A DNA stretch of 52,103 bases from Rothia gullae (GTDB taxonomy: Bacteria; Actinomycetota; Actinomycetes; Actinomycetales; Micrococcaceae), in NCBI RefSeq assembly GCF_024294905.1, contig NZ_JANCOC010000003.1, positions 1 through 52,103 on the forward strand. The letters run 5' to 3'. This document shows positions 25,649 through 33,940 of the stretch, in pieces (positions within the stretch are counted from its first letter, which is position 1; every line of letters begins with the position of its first letter). Below the pieces are notes generated by a model. The model did no database searches and had not been told where the DNA came from. It saw only the letters and a list, made by a program, of their open reading frames with translations. A program made the position numbers and the translations under genes.

Positions 25649-26596
25649 ATGCGATACACCTACCTTGGCCCATCCGGCACCTTCACTGAATCCGCCCTGC
25701 TGAGCGTCCCCGGCGCATCCGACGCCGAACGGATCCCCGCCACCAGTGTGCCCGACGCGCTCGCACGCCTGAACGCGGGCGAGGCGGACGCCGCCATGGT
25801 GCCCATCGAAAACTCCGTGGAGGGCGGCGTGAGCGCCACCCTGGACGCTATCGCAGCCAGCGAGGGTGTACGCATCATCCGCGAGGTGCTCGTACCGATC
25901 CGCTTCGTGCTGGTCGCTGCAAAGCCCATCAGCATTGAAGACGTCAAGACCATCTCCACCCACTCGCACGCCTGGGCGCAGGTGCGCGGCTGGGCGCAGG
26001 AGAACGTACCCGCCGCCGCCTACCTGCCCGGCTCCTCCACCGCCGCGGCGGCTGTCGGCCTGCTCGAAGAGGGCTGCACCTACGATGCGGCAATCTGCTC
26101 CCCGGCGCTGCTGAACTACCACCCGGAACTGCACGTGTTGCAGGACAACATCGGCGATAACAAGAACGCCGTAACCCGCTTCGTGCTGCTCTCCCGCACC
26201 GCCGACATCCCCGAACCAACCGGCTCCGATAAGACCACCCTGACCGTGCCGCTGCCCACCAACCGCGCCGGCGCGCTGCTCGAACTGCTCGAACAGTTCT
26301 CCGTGCGCGGCGTGAACCTCTCCCGCATTGAATCGCGCCCGACCGGCGAAGGCATGGGATCCTACTCGTTCAGCATCGACGCCGACGGCCACATCTACGA
26401 GGCGCGCATGCGCGATGCACTGCGCGGTCTGCACCGCGTCTCCCCGACGCTGAAATTCCTCGGCTCCTACCCGCGCGCCGACCACGAAAACACCGAAGTC
26501 GACAGCATCCACTCCGACGGCTCCTTCGACGCCGCACACGAATGGGTTGAGTCGCTCTTCCCGAACGGCCGCCCCGCACAGCTGCAGCGCCACTAG
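25649..26596 (+). CDS. pheA: Prephenate dehydratase
   Basis: This 315-residue monofunctional enzyme makes phenylpyruvate for phenylalanine. The catalytic domain covers residues 1-185: YLGPSGTFTESAL at the start, PIENSVEGGVSATLD, and the catalytic Thr in NKNAVTRFVLL. An ACT domain (about 200-275) follows, with the feedback-binding signature GALLELLEQFSVRGVNLSRI then ESRP, so allosteric control by phenylalanine is expected. The C-terminal 35 residues are extra. The gene starts 44 bases after repeat copy 4, and serS follows with its own promoter. No chorismate mutase is fused. Confidence 0.95.
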   Translation: MRYTYLGPSGTFTESALLSVPGASDAERIPATSVPDALARLNAGEADAAMVPIENSVEGGVSATLDAIAASEGVRIIREVLVPIRFVLVAAKPISIEDVKTISTHSHAWAQVRGWAQENVPAAAYLPGSSTAAAAVGLLEEGCTYDAAICSPALLNYHPELHVLQDNIGDNKNAVTRFVLLSRTADIPEPTGSDKTTLTVPLPTNRAGALLELLEQFSVRGVNLSRIESRPTGEGMGSYSFSIDADGHIYEARMRDALRGLHRVSPTLKFLGSYPRADHENTEVDSIHSDGSFDAAHEWVESLFPNGRPAQLQRH

Positions 26597-26675
26597 CCGC
26601 CCGCCGCTAGACACCCCCGCACCTACCCGCGCCCCACCAGCGCAAACCCCGCCCACAACCCACCGCAAGATTAGG

Positions 26676-26681
26676 TAGGAT
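26676..26681 (+). promoter_or_regulatory. Leaderless -10 box of serS
   Basis: TAGGAT with a six-base gap to the GTG at 26688. AGGTAGGA could alternatively serve as a ribosome binding site on a longer mRNA. Confidence 0.5.
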
Positions 26682-26687
26682 AAAACA

Positions 26688-27998
26688 GTGATTGATATTA
26701 ACCTCCTCCGCGAAAACCCCGACGTCTTCCGCGCCTCCCAGCGAGCACGCGGCAAGGACGAAACCCACGTCGACCGCATCCTCGAAGCCGACACCGCACG
26801 CCGCGCACTCATCGGCGAATACGAGACCCTGCGCGCCGAACAGAACGCCTTCGGCAAGACCGTCGCAAAGGCACCCAAGGAAGAAAAGCCCGCCCTCGTC
26901 GCACAGGCCAAGGAACTTGCAGCCCGCGTCAACGAAGCAAAGGCAGCCTCCGAAGCGAAAACCGCCGAATACGAGGAACTGATCAGCAGCATCGAAAACC
27001 TCATCATCGACGGCGTACCCGTCGGCGGCGAAGACGACTACGTAGTCGTCAAGGAAGTCGGCACCCCCCGCGACTTCACCACTGAAGGCTTCGAACCGCG
27101 CGACCACCTCGAAATCGGCGAACTCGTCGACGGCATCGACATGGCACGCGGCGCGAAGGTCTCCGGCGCACGCTTCTACTTCCTCAAGGGCCAGGTAGCA
27201 CGCCTCGAACAGGCACTCATGTGGATGGCGCTCGACCTCGCAACCGAGCACGGCTTCACCATGATGACCACCCCCACCCTGGTACGCCCCGAAATCATGA
27301 ACGGCACCGGCTTCAACGTCAAGCACGACGACGAAATCTACCGCCTCGAACGCGACGACCTGTATCTGGTCGGCACCTCCGAGGTGGCGCTCGCCGGCTA
27401 CCACACCGACGAAATTCTCGACTTCGAGAAGGGTGCGAAGAAGTACCTGGGCTGGTCCTCCTGCTACCGCCGCGAGGCAGGCTCCGCAGGTAAGGATACC
27501 CGCGGCATCATTCGCGTACACCAGTTCAACAAAGCTGAAATGTTCGTCTACTGCCCCGTCGAGCAGGCAGAAGAGATGCACGAGAAGCTGCTGTCCCTCG
27601 AAGAGGAAATGCTGCAGCGCTGCGGCCTCGCATACCGTGTGATTGACACCGCCGCAGGCGACCTGGGCACCTCCGCAGCCCGCAAGTTCGACTGTGAGGC
27701 GTGGGTCCCCACCCAGGGCACCTACCGTGAGCTGACCTCCACCTCGAACTGCACCACCTACCAGGCGCGCCGCCTGAACATCCGCGAGCGCACCCCCGAC
27801 ACCGTGGATGAGGCAGGCAACGTGCGTAAGGGCCGCACCCGCTCCGTAGCGACCCTGAACGGTACCCTGGCGACGACTCGCTGGGTGGTTGCCATCCTGG
27901 AGACTCACCAGCAGGCTGATGGCTCTGTTGTGATTCCGGAAGCACTGCGCCCCTACATGGGTGGCGCCGAGGTTATCCCGGCAGTAGCTGCTGAGTAA
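26688..27998 (+). CDS. serS: Seryl-tRNA synthetase
   Basis: This 436-residue class II synthetase charges tRNA-Ser in the cytosol. The N-terminal 110 residues form the long antiparallel coiled coil that grips the tRNA ([20 protein letters not shown] ... [20 protein letters not shown]). The catalytic core carries motif 2 ([20 protein letters not shown]) and motif 3 ([19 protein letters not shown]), with the serine/ATP segment [19 protein letters not shown] between. It starts with GTG ([11 protein letters not shown]), the usual beginning of this enzyme. A strong terminator follows at 28014. Confidence 0.97.
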   Translation: MIDINLLRENPDVFRASQRARGKDETHVDRILEADTARRALIGEYETLRAEQNAFGKTVAKAPKEEKPALVAQAKELAARVNEAKAASEAKTAEYEELISSIENLIIDGVPVGGEDDYVVVKEVGTPRDFTTEGFEPRDHLEIGELVDGIDMARGAKVSGARFYFLKGQVARLEQALMWMALDLATEHGFTMMTTPTLVRPEIMNGTGFNVKHDDEIYRLERDDLYLVGTSEVALAGYHTDEILDFEKGAKKYLGWSSCYRREAGSAGKDTRGIIRVHQFNKAEMFVYCPVEQAEEMHEKLLSLEEEMLQRCGLAYRVIDTAAGDLGTSAARKFDCEAWVPTQGTYRELTSTSNCTTYQARRLNIRERTPDTVDEAGNVRKGRTRSVATLNGTLATTRWVVAILETHQQADGSVVIPEALRPYMGGAEVIPAVAAE

Positions 27999-28013
27999 TC
28001 TCACAACCAGCTG

Positions 28014-28050
28014 AAAAACCCGCTCACCGCGTAAACGGTGGGCGGGTTTT
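28014..28050 (+). terminator. Terminator after serS
   Basis: AAAACCCGCTCACCG pairs with CGGTGGGCGGGTTTT around a short loop, with a T run. Confidence 0.85.
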
Positions 28051-28062
28051 CGCGTATCCCGG

Positions 28063-28068
28063 TAGTCT
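28063..28068 (+). promoter_or_regulatory. Leaderless -10 box of the lipid kinase gene
   Basis: TAGTCT with a seven-base gap to the ATG at 28076. Confidence 0.55.
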
Positions 28069-28075
28069 AAGAACT

Positions 28076-29164
28076 ATGCCTCTATACCGTAAACTCCTTG
28101 GTGTTTCTGCGGCGGCGGCTCTGACCGCCTCCGTCACTCGTGCCCGCCGTGAAGCGCGCCGACGCGCTATCGAACTGGGCGCGCCCTTCGGCGTTCTGCC
28201 GACCCTGCCTACCGGTGAGGCGCAGCGCGTGGGCGTGGTGTACAACCCGAGCAAGCCCGGCGCTGCGGCGGCTATCGAGATTCTGGAACGCACCCTCGCG
28301 GCGAACGGCCACCCGCAGCCGCTGGTGCGCACCACCCGCGTGGACGAGCCCGGTTCTGAGGCGGCCCGCGAGCTGATTGCTGAGGGTGTTGACCTGCTGA
28401 TTGCTGCCGGTGGTGACGGTACGGTGCGTGCTGTGGCGGCGGCGCTGGCGCATCATGAGGGGCGCAAGCCGCGCCTGGGTATTCTGCCGATGGGTACCGG
28501 TAACCTGCTGGCGCGTAACCTATATATTCCGGTCAGTGACGTGGCGGCGTGCGTGAATATTGCGCTCAACGGTGCAGGTCAGAGCGTTGATGCGATTGAG
28601 ATGACGACGACGAGCACCCCCGGCGAAGAAACCGAACACACGTTCTTTGTGATGAGTGGTGCCGGCTTTGATGCGCTTGTCATGAATGATACGAACGAGG
28701 AGATTAAGGCGAAGTTCGGCTGGGTGGCGTACGTGCAGTCCGGCATGAAGCATATGCTGGGCAGGTCGCACCCGGTGAGTATCAGCGTGGATGGTGGGGT
28801 GCCTCGTATTCTGCCAATGCGTTCGGTGCTGATCGCGAATTGTGGCCGCCTGCAGGGTGGTATTCGTCTGGCGGATATGACGGATGTGAATGACGGCAAT
28901 CTTGAGGTGATTGTGGCGTCGCCGCGTGACTTGGTGGAGTGGGGTCTGCTGATGGCTAAGGTTACGCGCCGCACGATTTTGGGTTCGCCGCGCATTGAGC
29001 TGCCGGTGATTCGCCATTTGGTGGGGTCTGAGGTGGTGTTGGAGTTCCCGGATGGTGCGCAGCCGGTTGAGGTGGATGGTGACCCGGCACCGTCGGCGTA
29101 CCGTATTAGTGCGCGCGTGCTGCCTGCCGCTGTGGAGGTGGCGGTCCACCCCGAGGTGCTTTAG
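28076..29164 (+). CDS. Diacylglycerol/lipid kinase family protein
   Basis: This 362-residue protein belongs to the DAGK_cat/YegS-like family, which phosphorylates diacylglycerol or related lipids at the membrane. VVYNPSKPG (near 55-65) begins the catalytic domain, and the nucleotide loop is AAGGDGTVRAVAAAL with GGDGT near 112-116. ILPMGTGNLLARNL follows near residue 140. The C-terminal beta domain (about 190-350) contains the GAGFDALVM segment and ends in VEVDGDPAP. The N-terminal 45 residues include a short hydrophobic stretch and many arginines. The exact lipid is unknown. The start is supported by a leaderless box. Confidence 0.88.
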   Translation: MPLYRKLLGVSAAAALTASVTRARREARRRAIELGAPFGVLPTLPTGEAQRVGVVYNPSKPGAAAAIEILERTLAANGHPQPLVRTTRVDEPGSEAARELIAEGVDLLIAAGGDGTVRAVAAALAHHEGRKPRLGILPMGTGNLLARNLYIPVSDVAACVNIALNGAGQSVDAIEMTTTSTPGEETEHTFFVMSGAGFDALVMNDTNEEIKAKFGWVAYVQSGMKHMLGRSHPVSISVDGGVPRILPMRSVLIANCGRLQGGIRLADMTDVNDGNLEVIVASPRDLVEWGLLMAKVTRRTILGSPRIELPVIRHLVGSEVVLEFPDGAQPVEVDGDPAPSAYRISARVLPAAVEVAVHPEVL

Positions 29165-29229
29165 CGGGCGTGGTGAAGGGGCTGGGGGAGAAGCTGGCAC
29201 CCCAGAATCACTTATATGTGACCTGGATT

Positions 29230-29258
29230 ATGAAAAAAATCGCCGATTTTTTCACTAT
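29230..29258. promoter_or_regulatory. Fic operator 1
   Basis: Palindromic site with arms TGAAAAAAATCG and GATTTTTTCA followed by CTAT. A near copy lies exactly 50 bp downstream. Confidence 0.65.
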
Positions 29259-29279
29259 TTCCTGAAAATTTTAGGAATA

Positions 29280-29308
29280 ATGAAAAAAATCGCGGTTTTT
29301 TTCACTAT
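29280..29308. promoter_or_regulatory. Fic operator 2
   Basis: Second copy of the TGAAAAAAATCG...TTTTTTCACTAT site, ending just before AAGGAGG of the fic gene. A third, smaller near-palindrome, CCTGAAAATTTTAGG, lies between the two. Confidence 0.65.
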
Positions 29309-29321
29309 CAAGGAGGACTAG

Positions 29322-30602
29322 ATGAGTGTTGCCGGTCACGGATACCGAACTCTTAAAAGTATTTTCCATGAACGAGGCGAAGCTGCCGTACAGGAGGAAC
29401 TGCAGGCACGCCGCAACGGCCACTCCACTTACCTCCTTGACGAATTCGCGGTAGGGGAGCACCCCCTGTTCTACCTGGCAGACCGCACCGTGCTTGCACA
29501 TTATGACCGTATTATGGTGCGGGAGCGGAATATCGAACAGCTGAGTTCTCGCTTACCTGGTGTCGCGATGAGGAGCTACCTATCTGACCTGGCAGTACGT
29601 AGCATCGTGGCCACTGACAGCATTGAAGGTGTGCATACAACTCGCCGGCTGATTTCTGAGGCACTTGCATCTGGTGACAGTGAAGATCCTCGCGCTAAAC
29701 GTGCTGTGGAATTTATGAATCTATTGAACACACTAGGAGAACGTCGGCCGCCTGATACGGTCAAGGAAGTGCGCAATCTTTATGACACCCTGCTTGAGGG
29801 GCATCTGGATGATGAAAATCGTCTAGACGGAGCACTTTTCCGTGCCGGTCCTGTCCATATCACTAGTGGTACTAAGGTTGTGCATAAGCCCCCGATGGGC
29901 GAGGAAGCTATCACCGCTAACATTCAGGCAGCACTCAACCACGCCCTCGACCCGAACGTGCCGGCGTTATTCTCCGCGATTGCCGCGCATTTTATGGTGG
30001 AGTACACACATCCCTTCTACGACGGCAACGGACGATTTGGCAGGTACCTCCTCGCTTCCCATATGGTGTGGGTACTCAGCCACCTGACGGCGCTTACTCT
30101 GCCGAGCACACTTAACCTCCATAAAGAGCGTTATTACAAGGCGTTTTCTGATGCTGAGGAGCGACTCAACTACGGTGAAGTAACTACTTTTCTGCATGCC
30201 TTCCTTGAACTGATTGAGAAGGCGCAGGAATACCTAGAAAAGGAGTTGGCGACCCGCTACGAGGCGCTAGTATCGCTGAATAAGCGTATTAATAAGTTGC
30301 ATCAGGATCGTGAGTGGTTGAGGGATAAAGCAGAGAAAAGTCAGAAGAAGGTGGGTTACATGCTTGAGCTTCTGCATCTGTTAGGGCAAGCCAGTATTTT
30401 CCGTGCGCCGGTTGCGCCTACCTCAAGCGAGCTACAGGAGGTGTTGGGTGTTACGGCGCCGACTCTGCGCGATAGGCTCAAACTGCTGCGGGGGCTTGGC
30501 TTTGTTGAGGGCGTGAAGGCTGGCCGCACGATGCGCTGGTCCCTCACCGAGGCGGGAACCGCCCTGCTGGACTTGCCCGCCGTTGATGACGACGAAGAAT
30601 AG
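29322..30602 (+). CDS. Fic family protein with C-terminal winged helix
   Basis: This 426-residue protein contains a Fic domain that transfers AMP (or another nucleotide part) to target proteins. The active motif is HPFYDGNGRFGR with His230. An inhibitory helix TDSIEG (98-103, [S/T]xxxE[G/N]) lies before the Fic core, so it is a self-inhibited class II protein. Residues about 305-345 are a charged helical linker, and 350-425 look like a winged helix (SELQEVLGVTAPTLRDRLKL, LRGLGFVEG). That fits DNA binding and autoregulation through the two palindromes upstream. Base composition is AT-richer than its neighbours, suggesting acquisition. The start has AAGGAGG. Confidence 0.9.
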   Translation: MSVAGHGYRTLKSIFHERGEAAVQEELQARRNGHSTYLLDEFAVGEHPLFYLADRTVLAHYDRIMVRERNIEQLSSRLPGVAMRSYLSDLAVRSIVATDSIEGVHTTRRLISEALASGDSEDPRAKRAVEFMNLLNTLGERRPPDTVKEVRNLYDTLLEGHLDDENRLDGALFRAGPVHITSGTKVVHKPPMGEEAITANIQAALNHALDPNVPALFSAIAAHFMVEYTHPFYDGNGRFGRYLLASHMVWVLSHLTALTLPSTLNLHKERYYKAFSDAEERLNYGEVTTFLHAFLELIEKAQEYLEKELATRYEALVSLNKRINKLHQDREWLRDKAEKSQKKVGYMLELLHLLGQASIFRAPVAPTSSELQEVLGVTAPTLRDRLKLLRGLGFVEGVKAGRTMRWSLTEAGTALLDLPAVDDDEE

Positions 30603-30620
30603 CCCACGAGCATAAGAAAC

Positions 30621-30656
30621 AGGGGAGGGGCCGCACCAGAGTGCGTCCCCTCCCCT
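30621..30656. terminator. Hairpin after fic
   Basis: AGGGGAGGGG pairs with CCCCTCCCCT, with an inner GCAC-CAGA-GTGC hairpin. It lacks a long T run on the plus strand. Confidence 0.65.
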
Positions 30657-30673
30657 GAGCTGTAGTTAAACAG

Positions 30674-30796
30674 AAAAGGCACCCTTGCGAGTGCCTTATG
30701 CGTCAGGAGCGCTAAGTTCGGCCGGAGTCCTCCAGCTTGCCCCTTAGAGCCTTCATCCCTGGGCCCGTAGGCGGTAATCCGTCGTTTTATCCTGAC
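30674..30796 (-). ncRNA. Candidate small RNA of about 123 nt
   Basis: On the minus strand TATAGT (30808-30803) is followed after six bases by G at 30796, the expected start. The transcript would begin GUCAGGA, which pairs with UCCUGAC (30708-30702) to close the molecule. Inside are a GCUGGA-GGAC-UCCGGC hairpin and other small stems. The last element is AGGCAC-UCGCAAG-GGUGCCU followed by UUUU (30674), a proper terminator. It does not match the signature loops of SRP RNA, RNase P, tmRNA or riboswitches I know. The -35 is weak. Confidence 0.4.
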
Positions 30797-30802
30797 AGTC
30801 CT

Positions 30803-30808
30803 ACTATA
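30803..30808 (-). promoter_or_regulatory. -10 box of the candidate small RNA
   Basis: TATAGT on the minus strand. The distance to the 5' base of the closing stem equals the distance found between -10 boxes and leaderless start codons elsewhere in the window. Confidence 0.4.
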
Positions 30809-30985
30809 CCTAAGCAACGGACAAGCTACTAGCCGATAGGTCACGCCCTAAAACCTCACCGCGGACCACCCGCAGGGGTACCCGGCTGCGGTCTGTGGCT
30901 AAAACACGGTCTGGGCCGTCTCGCACGCAGGCTCGAAAAGTGCGAGAATGGAGCAGAAAAGAAAACTACGAAAGAAGATACTTTC

Positions 30986-32122
30986 ATGCTTATTCTCGTT
31001 GTGAACGCCGGTTCTTCCTCCCTGAAGTACCAGGTGCGTGACACCTCCCTGCCCGAGGCAGAGCAGATGCTGACCTCCGGCCTCGTTGAAAACATCGGCA
31101 CCGACGTGCCCAACCACGAGGTCGCATTCGACATCATGTCCGAGAAGCTTGAGCCCGTCCTGCACGGCCGCGAGCTGCAGGCAGTCGGCCACCGCGTGGT
31201 GCAGGGTGCAGAGAAGTTCACCCACCCCACCTTGCTGACTGAAGAAGTTGTCCAGCAGATCGACGACCTCTCCCCGCTGGCACCGCTGCACAACCCCGCA
31301 CACGTTCAGGGTATGCGCGCAGCAATGCACAAGTGGCCTTCCCTGCCGCAGGTTGCTATCTTCGACACCGCGTTCCACTCCACCATGCCCGAAGAAGCAT
31401 GGCGTTACGCAATCCCCTACGACCTGGCTGACAAGTACAGCATCCGCCGCTACGGCTTCCACGGCACCAGCCACGAGTACGTCTCTCACGTTGCAGCTGA
31501 CATGCTCGGCATTGCACGCGATGAGTTCAACGGCGTTGTCGCACACCTCGGTAACGGTGCGTCCGTGACCGCTGTGAAGGGCGGTAAGTCCGTCGACACC
31601 TCCATGGGCTACACCCCGCTGGCTGGCCTAATCATGGGTACCCGCTCCGGCGACATCGACCCCTCGGCACTGACCACTATCCTGTCCCGTGAAGGCATTG
31701 ATGGTGAACGCCTGGACACCATCCTGAACAAGGAGTCCGGTCTGCTCGCACTGGCTGGCTCCAACGACATGCGTAAGGTCGTTGAGGCTGCACAGTCCGG
31801 CGACGAGCGTGCACAGCTCGCACTGGACATGACCTCCTACCGCCTGATGAAGTACATTGGCGGCTACAACCTGGTTGTTGGCGGCGCGCAGGCACTGATC
31901 TTCACCGCAGGTATCGGTGAGAATTCCGGCGACTTCCGCAAGCTGGTTCTGGACCGCCTTGGCGCTCTCGGCATCAAGTACAACGAGGAAGAGAACGCTA
32001 AGCGTTCCCCCGAGCCGCGCGTGATTTCCACCGAGGATTCCGCAATCAAGGTGCTGGTCATCCCCACCAACGAGGAGAAGGCTATCGCTGAGGCTACCGA
32101 GGAAATCGTCAAGAGCCTCTAA
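30986..32122 (+). CDS. ackA: Acetate kinase
   Basis: This 378-residue cytosolic kinase makes acetate and ATP from acetyl phosphate. The beginning LILVVNAGSSSLKYQV is the phosphate-binding strand of the acetokinase fold. HRVVQG, FDTAFHSTMPEEAWRYAIPY, RRYGFHGTSHEYV (with the catalytic His), HLGNGASVTAVKGG and the late GIGENSGDFRK complete the family pattern. It is slightly shorter than the usual 395-400 residues. It works with pta (21619-23709), which lies about 7 kb away rather than beside it. A terminator follows at 32164. Confidence 0.97.
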   Translation: MLILVVNAGSSSLKYQVRDTSLPEAEQMLTSGLVENIGTDVPNHEVAFDIMSEKLEPVLHGRELQAVGHRVVQGAEKFTHPTLLTEEVVQQIDDLSPLAPLHNPAHVQGMRAAMHKWPSLPQVAIFDTAFHSTMPEEAWRYAIPYDLADKYSIRRYGFHGTSHEYVSHVAADMLGIARDEFNGVVAHLGNGASVTAVKGGKSVDTSMGYTPLAGLIMGTRSGDIDPSALTTILSREGIDGERLDTILNKESGLLALAGSNDMRKVVEAAQSGDERAQLALDMTSYRLMKYIGGYNLVVGGAQALIFTAGIGENSGDFRKLVLDRLGALGIKYNEEENAKRSPEPRVISTEDSAIKVLVIPTNEEKAIAEATEEIVKSL

Positions 32123-32163
32123 GCCCTACGCACCCCGCCGTGTAGGTGGCTGAATATAGGCAG

Positions 32164-32202
32164 TCCGCTGCAGTTCCCGTTCCGTACGGGCGTTGCAGCG
32201 GA
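32164..32202 (+). terminator. Terminator after ackA
   Basis: TCCGCTGCA and TGCAGCGGA enclose a further CCCGTTCCGTACGGG stem. The T-rich tail TTTGTTTTT follows. Confidence 0.8.
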
Positions 32203-32733
32203 TTTGTTTTTGAATATCCAATAAAGTAAATGCATATGATTCAAGTCACTTTACAACACAATATTACGCCAAGGCAGCACGTATTATATATGTGTCATAC
32301 ATCACATTAAAAACAAGAATAAAAATCGATTAAAAATGTGGGTTTGGGTGCTGTATAGGGTGTAAATTTTTTTGCTTGCTTGGGAAAATTGTGCAGGGGG
32401 GTGAGTGTATCGATTCACAACATTCCAATATTGATGGCAGTCAAGGTTGAAGGTGAAAAAGGTTGATAATCCTGGATTAATTCTGTTAGGAATGATCTAT
32501 CGACCCAAGTTGTTGCACAATGTTGAAAAATAAATACAAATTTTTTGTGCTTTCATATAACGAGTGTTCATCGAAAAGAACTGAAGCGGATTTATAGCCG
32601 CAAAAGAATTCTGAGAGCGCCCTCTGAATTACACGTTAAACACATACTGCGATAACCTTTATATCTGTATTTTCTGTGCAGAAATAAAGTGAATCAATGT
32701 ACAAAACTCATTCCAATTGAGAGAGATTTGGTA
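32203..32733. promoter_or_regulatory. AT-rich upstream region of the secreted-protein gene
   Basis: About 530 bases at clearly lower GC than any coding region here, with several A/T runs and no plausible protein frame. It probably carries the promoter and a long leader of the gene at 32734. A small GCGGATTTATAGCCGC hairpin lies at about 32586-32601. Confidence 0.5.
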
Positions 32734-33687
32734 ATGGATATTGACTCGACTAAGAGCCACTCCGAACAAAGTGGAAAGTTGATGGGCCGTCGCGCCCTGG
32801 TCAAGGGTGCAGCATGGGCAACGCCCGTTGTGGCAGCAACCGCTGTAGTACCCGCCTACGCTGCATCCAAGAACTCTTGCGAATACGGCACCATCGTATC
32901 CGTGCCCTGGGGTGAACGTGCCGAACGTCGCCGCTACAAGGGTACCGTGAATGAAGAGTACGAATGGGCAGTGATGCCCACCTCCAACTGCAGCCCCCAG
33001 CCGCAGACCTACTTCATCGACAACACCACCCCCGAACGTAAGCTTGCTTACCCCTGGGGTCGTTACGAGGGTGTGAGCGACTTCCCGCCGATTTATCCCC
33101 CGAACGGCAAGGACACCCCTGACTACAACTCCAAGGACGGCGTTGGTGGTGTTGGTGGCGGCGTTATCATCAACGTTCGTGTTGAGAACGTTGCAGGTGA
33201 CGTCTCCTATGCACCGACCCCCACAGGTGAGGACCGTTTCGCATTCGGTGAGTCTGACGCAAACCGCAAGAACAACATGTACTACGCCGAAGGTTACAAG
33301 GGTAAGGGCGCAAACCCCCCTGTTGTTCGCCTCAACGACAACTACAAGGGCAGCCGCTCTACCTACGTCGCTCACGGTAAGTACAACTACCTGCACTTCC
33401 CGGATGGTCCCCGTCCTCCCAAGGAAAATAGCCCCCTGTGGACTTACGCATACGGTAAGCACTACACGACTGCTGAAGGCCGCGACGGCTGGTCCTGGGA
33501 CATTCAGGTGATGGCTAACATTACCCACCCCAATGCCGGTCAAGACGTTGTGTCGTACATGACCTACCTGCGTAGGCACACCTACGGTGACGCCGCGCAT
33601 CAGTCGGCAAAGGTCATTCCGGTGCAGTATCGTATTATTGTGACTTCCCCCTGGGGTACTGTCACTTATCTTTCGGCAGCTGTTTAA
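32734..33687 (+). CDS. Secreted protein of unknown function
   Basis: This is a 317-residue product. The N-terminus MDIDSTKSHSEQSGKLMGRR is followed by a hydrophobic alanine-rich segment (ALVKGAAWATPVVAATAV, cut after AYA), as in exported actinobacterial surface proteins. The GRR makes Tat export possible. The mature protein of about 270 residues is rich in Tyr, Asn, Pro and Gly. It contains a Val/Gly-rich stretch (DGVGGVGGGVIINVRVENVA), suggesting a beta-sandwich fold like the PKD-like protein at 15063. No catalytic motif is seen. The start is chosen at 32734 because GAGAG precedes it. The longer frame from 32689 has no ribosome binding site. Confidence 0.7.
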   Translation: MDIDSTKSHSEQSGKLMGRRALVKGAAWATPVVAATAVVPAYAASKNSCEYGTIVSVPWGERAERRRYKGTVNEEYEWAVMPTSNCSPQPQTYFIDNTTPERKLAYPWGRYEGVSDFPPIYPPNGKDTPDYNSKDGVGGVGGGVIINVRVENVAGDVSYAPTPTGEDRFAFGESDANRKNNMYYAEGYKGKGANPPVVRLNDNYKGSRSTYVAHGKYNYLHFPDGPRPPKENSPLWTYAYGKHYTTAEGRDGWSWDIQVMANITHPNAGQDVVSYMTYLRRHTYGDAAHQSAKVIPVQYRIIVTSPWGTVTYLSAAV

Positions 33688-33707
33688 TATCAGCTTGCAT
33701 TAGGTTT

Positions 33708-33762
33708 GAATGGAGTAGCGACCCATTCAATCTATTTCAATCTTAGATTGAGATATATATGT
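33708..33762 (+). terminator. Candidate terminator hairpins after the secreted-protein gene
   Basis: TTGAATGG paired with CCATTCAA, closely followed by TCAATCT-T-AGATTGA, in AT-rich sequence. Confidence 0.5.
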
Positions 33763-33852
33763 GATGTTTATTTGAGTATAAAGTTGATAGATTTTTAGTG
33801 TATTAGGGAGTGGTGTCCCTAATAAGTAGACGCTATTCTTCTGTCAGCTTTT

Positions 33853-33899
33853 GGAGGGGCCGGGGGGGGAGCCCCCGGGGGGCGGGCCCCCCCCCGCGG
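33853..33899. repeat. G/C homopolymer palindrome
   Basis: Runs of G8, C5, G6 and C9 in a nearly pure G/C block with potential to fold on itself. It may be a sequencing or assembly error, or an extreme terminator at the end of the ygfZ gene. Confidence 0.5.
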
Positions 33900-33940
33900 T
33901 TTTATATTGGTCGTCAGATGCTATTGCGTAGCCAGATGCT

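Larger units (their letters stand above)
30657..30985. other. Intergenic region between fic and ackA
   Basis: It holds the candidate minus-strand RNA (30674-30796), its promoter, and the ackA leader. AAAGAAG (about 30971-30977) is the ackA ribosome binding site. No protein gene is seen. Confidence 0.5.

Noticed and set aside
25595..28004. Long minus-strand open frames opposite pheA and serS (about 465-470 codons)
   Set aside because: They are reverse-strand shadows of GC-rich coding sequence. They have no motif, and the plus-strand genes are certain.
30674..30796. SRP RNA, RNase P RNA, tmRNA or a known riboswitch at the candidate RNA
   Set aside because: The signature loops (such as GGUCAGG...GGAAGG of SRP RNA) are absent, and no minus-strand gene follows for a riboswitch to control.
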